Positions 59,613 to 64,000 of a stretch of DNA of 64,000 nt are shown here, one piece after another. A model generated the notes under the pieces. It was not told the origin of the DNA. It searched no databases and saw only the letters and a list, made by a program, of their open reading frames with translations. The translations under genes and the position numbers were made by a program. Each line of letters begins with the position of its first letter. Position 1 is the stretch's first letter. The DNA comes from Eutreptiella sp. 'Long Island Sound 2002' (Eukaryota; Euglenozoa; Euglenophyceae; Eutreptiales; Eutreptiaceae): positions 2,117,501 through 2,181,500 of the forward strand of contig OZ038388.1 of the NCBI GenBank assembly GCA_964036045.1, given 5' to 3'.

Positions 59613-61097
59613 TCAGCGCCCTGAGCTCTCCCCTGATGTGTTATGAGCGCTTGTGAGGCCGACGAATCGTCCCTTACTTGCTTGCTCTCTTCCATCTTTT
59701 GGTGACAGAGTGGCCATATACCCCCCCCTTCGATCCAGAGGAGGATGGCCCCTCTCTTTCAATTCTATTCGTCACTCACCCCCCCTGCTGAATCCTTGGG
59801 AAACCAGGTAGGGCGACTGACCTTCATATTTTTGAGCTCTTGGGGCCTTAAAGCCCATACGACGTTGCGCAACGGATGCCGCTGTCATCGGCATTGCGAT
59901 TTTTTTTGGTGTGTGGTCTGGTTCCATGGCATTTGCGGAATCCAGATCAGTCGACGTGTGTCTCGAGACTATATATGCCTGATCTCAGGCGTTATCCTGT
60001 CCATCCTCCTGCATTTGCCTTATCCTGACCGTGGCGTGGTTTGGCACTCTGTTCTGAGTGTGTTTACACGCCTATTTACCCAAATTGTTGCTTGCTTTTC
60101 TGCCCTCCAGGATATGTGCATCTGTATGTTAAGTGTCATCAGCCCATCGCTGAGGGATGGACTGTTTTTCACCACGAATCGGGATACAGAGGCGCCTTGA
60201 GTCGCCGTGTACATATCCTTACAGCCTGGTCCAGCCTGGACCAGTACTTGATTACAGATTCTACTGTTTGAGTGCCCGTGATACCGTGTTGCCCTATTCG
60301 CTGTGATGTGTGGAGATCCTGATGGCGCCAGGCGGGAAGCCCAGTTGCCTGACTACACTCCCAGCGGTCCGCCACTGTCAGTCCCAGTGTGAGCCTACCG
60401 ATTTGCAGACGCACTTGCATTCGGATGGCGGCCTCCGGTGCTCCTGACCTCGGTCAGTCTGCCTGGGAAACTGGTGGTTTGAGGAGTCGACGCCTCCGCC
60501 CACACTGCATGAGGACTCCCTCATGTATGGCCACGCTTCGTGGTAGTAGGGCGAGGGAAAAGACGGCCTTGATGCCCGATCCCTTCAGGAGGAGTTCCCT
60601 TACGATTTGGGGTTCGTAAGGAGTTCGACTATGGCACTCTGGACTCGCGTCGTATGGATATGGACATGGTGCGCCCGAGGAAGGACCCGTGGGGACTCTC
60701 CCCAGTCGGCGGGCCTTGGGAAGCTTGGGGTAGCCGGATGGATCTTTGTGGTCGCTCTCGACTTGTGGGGCCACCTCGGCCGTCGTGTGACGCCTATGTT
60801 GGCCGTGTATGCCACTGCCGCTGTGGTGGTGACCGTAGCAGCCGGCACCCGGTGCGCCTGGTATGGGTTAACGGGTCCTTTGGATGCCGAACAATCGCCG
60901 CCAGGACCCGGGACTTGATACTTGATACTATACATGTGCCACGAGCTGTTACAGCAGCATACCCATCCCACTGTGGGATACCTATCTTACTGTGACTTAC
61001 TGAAGTGAGGATGTGACACCCCCCCCCCCTTCAGGAAGTGGTCCTGGGTACCCGCTGCCATGCGTGGTTGTTATCGAGCCCCCCCAGGGTTTGCTCT
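59613..61097 (+). other. Untranslated stretch between pol and 3' LTR
   Basis: About 1.5 kb without a recognisable gene. A frame of 151 codons at 59745-60200 has no domain. Near its end lie a C run (about 61020) and CCCCCCAGGGTTTGC. Confidence 0.6.
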
Positions 61098-61108
61098 AAG
61101 GAGGGGGG
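61098..61108 (+). promoter_or_regulatory. Polypurine tract of element B
   Basis: AAGGAGGGGGG directly precedes the TG of the 3' LTR, the standard position for the plus-strand primer. Confidence 0.8.
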
Positions 61109-64000
61109 TGAAGCGGTACCCAGAACCCCATGGCCAGGTTACGGCATACAACCGGTCTCCGGTCCACTAACCCCATGTACGGCGTGTTCCGTGCCGTGAA
61201 GCCCCGCATCGGCAACCGATGCACCGCCAGCGGAGATTTGTGTATCAGAATATCAGGAATCAACAGGGTTTTATTTTCATATTGTTTCCGACAATTTTTA
61301 CGCTTCCGTTCTGATATTCACTGTTTTGACTGCTGGCGGTTGGTTCGCGACTTTACCGTAACCGCCAGTTTAACTGTTTATAATGGAAATTTTAACGCTA
61401 TCCGCGACGAAGGCTCCAAAGTCGCCAGGAACTGCATGGATGCTTCCGCAATTTTCATAATTAATACTCGCAACTTTAATCCGAATTTTTCAGGATGTCG
61501 AAATCGGATTTTCGACTTCGACATCCCCGCACTTGATTTGACCTCTTTCGAGTGGACCTACGTGCTTCCGTATGCACGAATCAACTTCCCTTTCATCCTG
61601 CCCTCCATTTGTCTTAAAGATATCGGCAAAACAAAGTTGATTCGTGAGGCCACTTGTGAGGGTCATATCTCGTGCCGCTTGCGAGTATTGACGATAAGGA
61701 AACGTGGGATGTATTCACAATACTCCCGACGTAATTTAGGAAGCTTTACATGCCTTGCGTTTCTACACATGCGCGCTAGTGTAATGGATCATGGTCAAGA
61801 GGGTAGAGTTTGCGTTATAACTCTATGACCATGATATTGCGTGCGTTAAGATAACTTTCGAGTGTAGCGCGCAAGTGTTGGTGTTGCATAGGAACTCTCC
61901 TTGAGTTCCTATGAGCGATTGACACAAAGTTATGCCCTTGGAGGGGCATGACATATCGTGGTGGGAGCTACATTTTTGGGCAATATGGAGTATGTGCCTT
62001 GTGTTGTGTTGCGTGCCCATTTGGCGGGCCCATTGCTCCAAGACAAGCCCGCCAATGGACCTCATATTGTGCAAGCCCCTTCTCCGTACTCCCTACGGTC
62101 AATTGCAAGCCTAACCTTCGTGAAGGGAAGCTTGTGTGGTGATCCCGAAGCGATGCGTTGGGAGCAAGGTGTGTATTTTACATTTTTCCATATTTTCATG
62201 TGCCCACTTGGGAAGCAGCGCTCGTAACCTTTCAAGGCGCCCCAAGTGGAGCACATACGTGGGATCGAAGGTCATTGGTGTCAAGTCATTGTGTTTAGAA
62301 GGATTAAGTGATTGCACGATCCAAGCCAAAGATATTATAATATAATTATGCGCCTTTCAAGGCACTTTGGTTTGTCTTTGTGCCAATTTTGCCATTTTTG
62401 GCCCGTCATGATGTCAAGTGGCGACCGTGTATTTCAACGTTGCGCTCAATTGACATCATGACCCAAGTATGATATGAGGGTACATACTTCGCTGCCCAAC
62501 ATATCTTGGACCCGGCGAATAGCTCCTCTTAGGCTTGGCATACCGTGGCCGCCATGTTGGCGATTTGGGACTATCCCAAATCATGGGCTCACTTGGCGAC
62601 CCTGCCATTCCCAATACCGGAGGAGTTGGGCGACGCCCCAAAGATATGTTGGACACATATGACTTGACATCAATCCTATGGCACACTCCGGTCCAAGTCG
62701 GGCACGTGCCTCATTTGCCCTAACCATGAGCGTGCGCAATTTTGGCCATTTTGAGCATTTTTCCACTTTTGCTGCCCGCCGTGCCCCATGTTCTAACCTT
62801 CGTGCACGCCGGACGCATGGACCAATGGACCATATATGACATGGGTGTTGTGGGTAATGGTCCTCATGGTCCACACACCACGTGGGCGAAGCGGAGCCGC
62901 CTTCGTCAAGGCGCTAGGCCAAATTGAGTATGGGCAATTTTGCCATTTTTGCATTTGTGGACCCAATTGGGATCGTCACCACGCCGAGTGGCATGGAGAT
63001 CTTTGAGAGCCAAGGGCAGGGGAGTCTCCGTTGGACTCCCGGTGGATCACGTATGGAATGGCGGATCCGATCTCCAAGCCGGCGTGGAGATATACTATTG
63101 GGAGCACACCGAATTTTGGCTCATTTCAAGCAGCCAAAATGACCCAATTTTGGGACCCCAATTTCCCCCTTCCGTGTGGTCAATTGGCGGCCCCATTTCT
63201 CTAAGCCCATAGGGAGCCCGGACCTAAATCCAAGTTGTACACTCAGATATAAGTCCTAGGTCCTGCCTCCTACCCTGTGAGCCATTGGCCTTACCTTGGC
63301 CGGGCGAGCCACGCATGGGAATGACGCCAATTTTGGTGATTTTGGCATCATGACCCCACTTGACTCATCCGTGTTGCCCTGATGCCGGGACCTCAGAGGG
63401 AACCAGGTTGGGTGAGGGCTCCAGGGAGTTCGTACTCGAAGGGCATAGGGTCAGTTGCCTCGTCCCTACCTCTGGCGGGTCCGGACGAGGGGTCAATTTT
63501 GGAGTTTTTCAAGCTAATTTCAGTTTGGGCTGAAACAGCCCATTTTCAGCTACCAACTCCTGGGTGATAATGGCGGGGCCATATCTCTGGCTCAGAGTGG
63601 AGTTGGGACCTGCCGTTAAGGGAGCATAGGGAGCCACTGTCGGTTGGCCTTGGAGCCCATTGATTCCCAGGAACTCGCCTGTGGCTGTGCGGGACACCTC
63701 TCCCATTGGCAGGGTTTCAGGGCCCGGACTGAGCAGGGCATGGGTTGTGTTTGAGCCCCCGCCCCCATCAGCCACTGAGAGGGTCGGACCTGGGATTGGG
63801 ATATGAGTCGGGACTGAGTGTCTATTGTCCCTTGATGCCCTTACCCCAGTCCAGTCTTAACCCCATGTGTACATATCCTGATGTGTTGCTGCACATACTT
63901 TCGTTCCCTCTTTGCAGAGTGGCAAGGATTCTGAAACGCTTTGTCACATGACACAGGCGTATTGATGCCCTTGTTAGCGTAGTGCCTTGCCTGCCTGCTC
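61109..64000 (+). repeat. 3' LTR of element B (cut by the window end)
   Basis: Begins TGAAGCGGTACCCAG and matches the 5' LTR almost base for base, without the LINE. By comparison with 49756-49810 about 55 bases remain beyond the window. Confidence 0.9.

Larger units (their letters stand above)
38396..64000 (+). mobile_element. Ty3/gypsy chromovirus-type element B (3' LTR runs past the window)
   Basis: Layout: 5' LTR 38396-49810 (interrupted by a LINE), leader, gag, in-frame UAG, pol with chromodomain, polypurine tract at 61098-61108, 3' LTR from 61109. Without the LINE the element is about 17 kb. Gag and pol are free of frameshifts. The two LTRs differ at about a dozen positions by eye over 2.9 kb. 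Both signs indicate a recent insertion that may still be competent. Confidence 0.85.

Overview
This is a repeat-rich nuclear segment of a eukaryote. It carries spliceosomal introns up to 14 kb, chromodomain Ty3/gypsy retrotransposons, a LINE with its own RNase H, and many G/C homopolymer runs. RNase H-bearing L1-type LINEs and chromodomain gypsy elements fit a green-lineage organism, perhaps a large-genome alga. That assignment is inference; nothing in the window fixes the species.

Layout. 1-3151: no recognisable gene. 3152-22988: one host-type gene for a secreted right-handed beta-helix (pectate-lyase-fold) protein of a family otherwise known mainly from bacteria and fungi. It has five coding exons in the same phase. 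Its last intron is about 14 kb and holds a degenerate multi-exon element, a gag remnant, interleaved inverted repeats and several tandem repeats. 22989 to about 29200: no intact gene, some remnants and one SINE-like unit. About 29200-38147: a Ty3/gypsy element (A) with 5' LTR, gag and a frameshifted, truncated pol. 38148-38392: the end of an inverted LTR. 38396 to the window edge: a young Ty3/gypsy element (B) with LTRs of about 2.95 kb, a very large gag, and a complete pol ending in a chromodomain. 41166-49620: a full-length LINE inside the 5' LTR of B, antisense to it, flanked by a 14-bp target-site duplication.

Order of events. Element A was hit by an inverted LTR element. Element B then inserted into that LTR, and the LINE into the 5' LTR of B. 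The LTRs of B differ at only about a dozen positions by eye, so the outer insertions are recent.

Most notable points. The first ORF of the LINE ends in an AlkB-type Fe(II)/2-oxoglutarate dioxygenase domain with every catalytic residue in place, so the retrotransposon may encode its own nucleic-acid demethylase. Both gypsy elements keep gag and pol in one frame, separated by a single UAG with similar following codons, which points to stop-codon readthrough.
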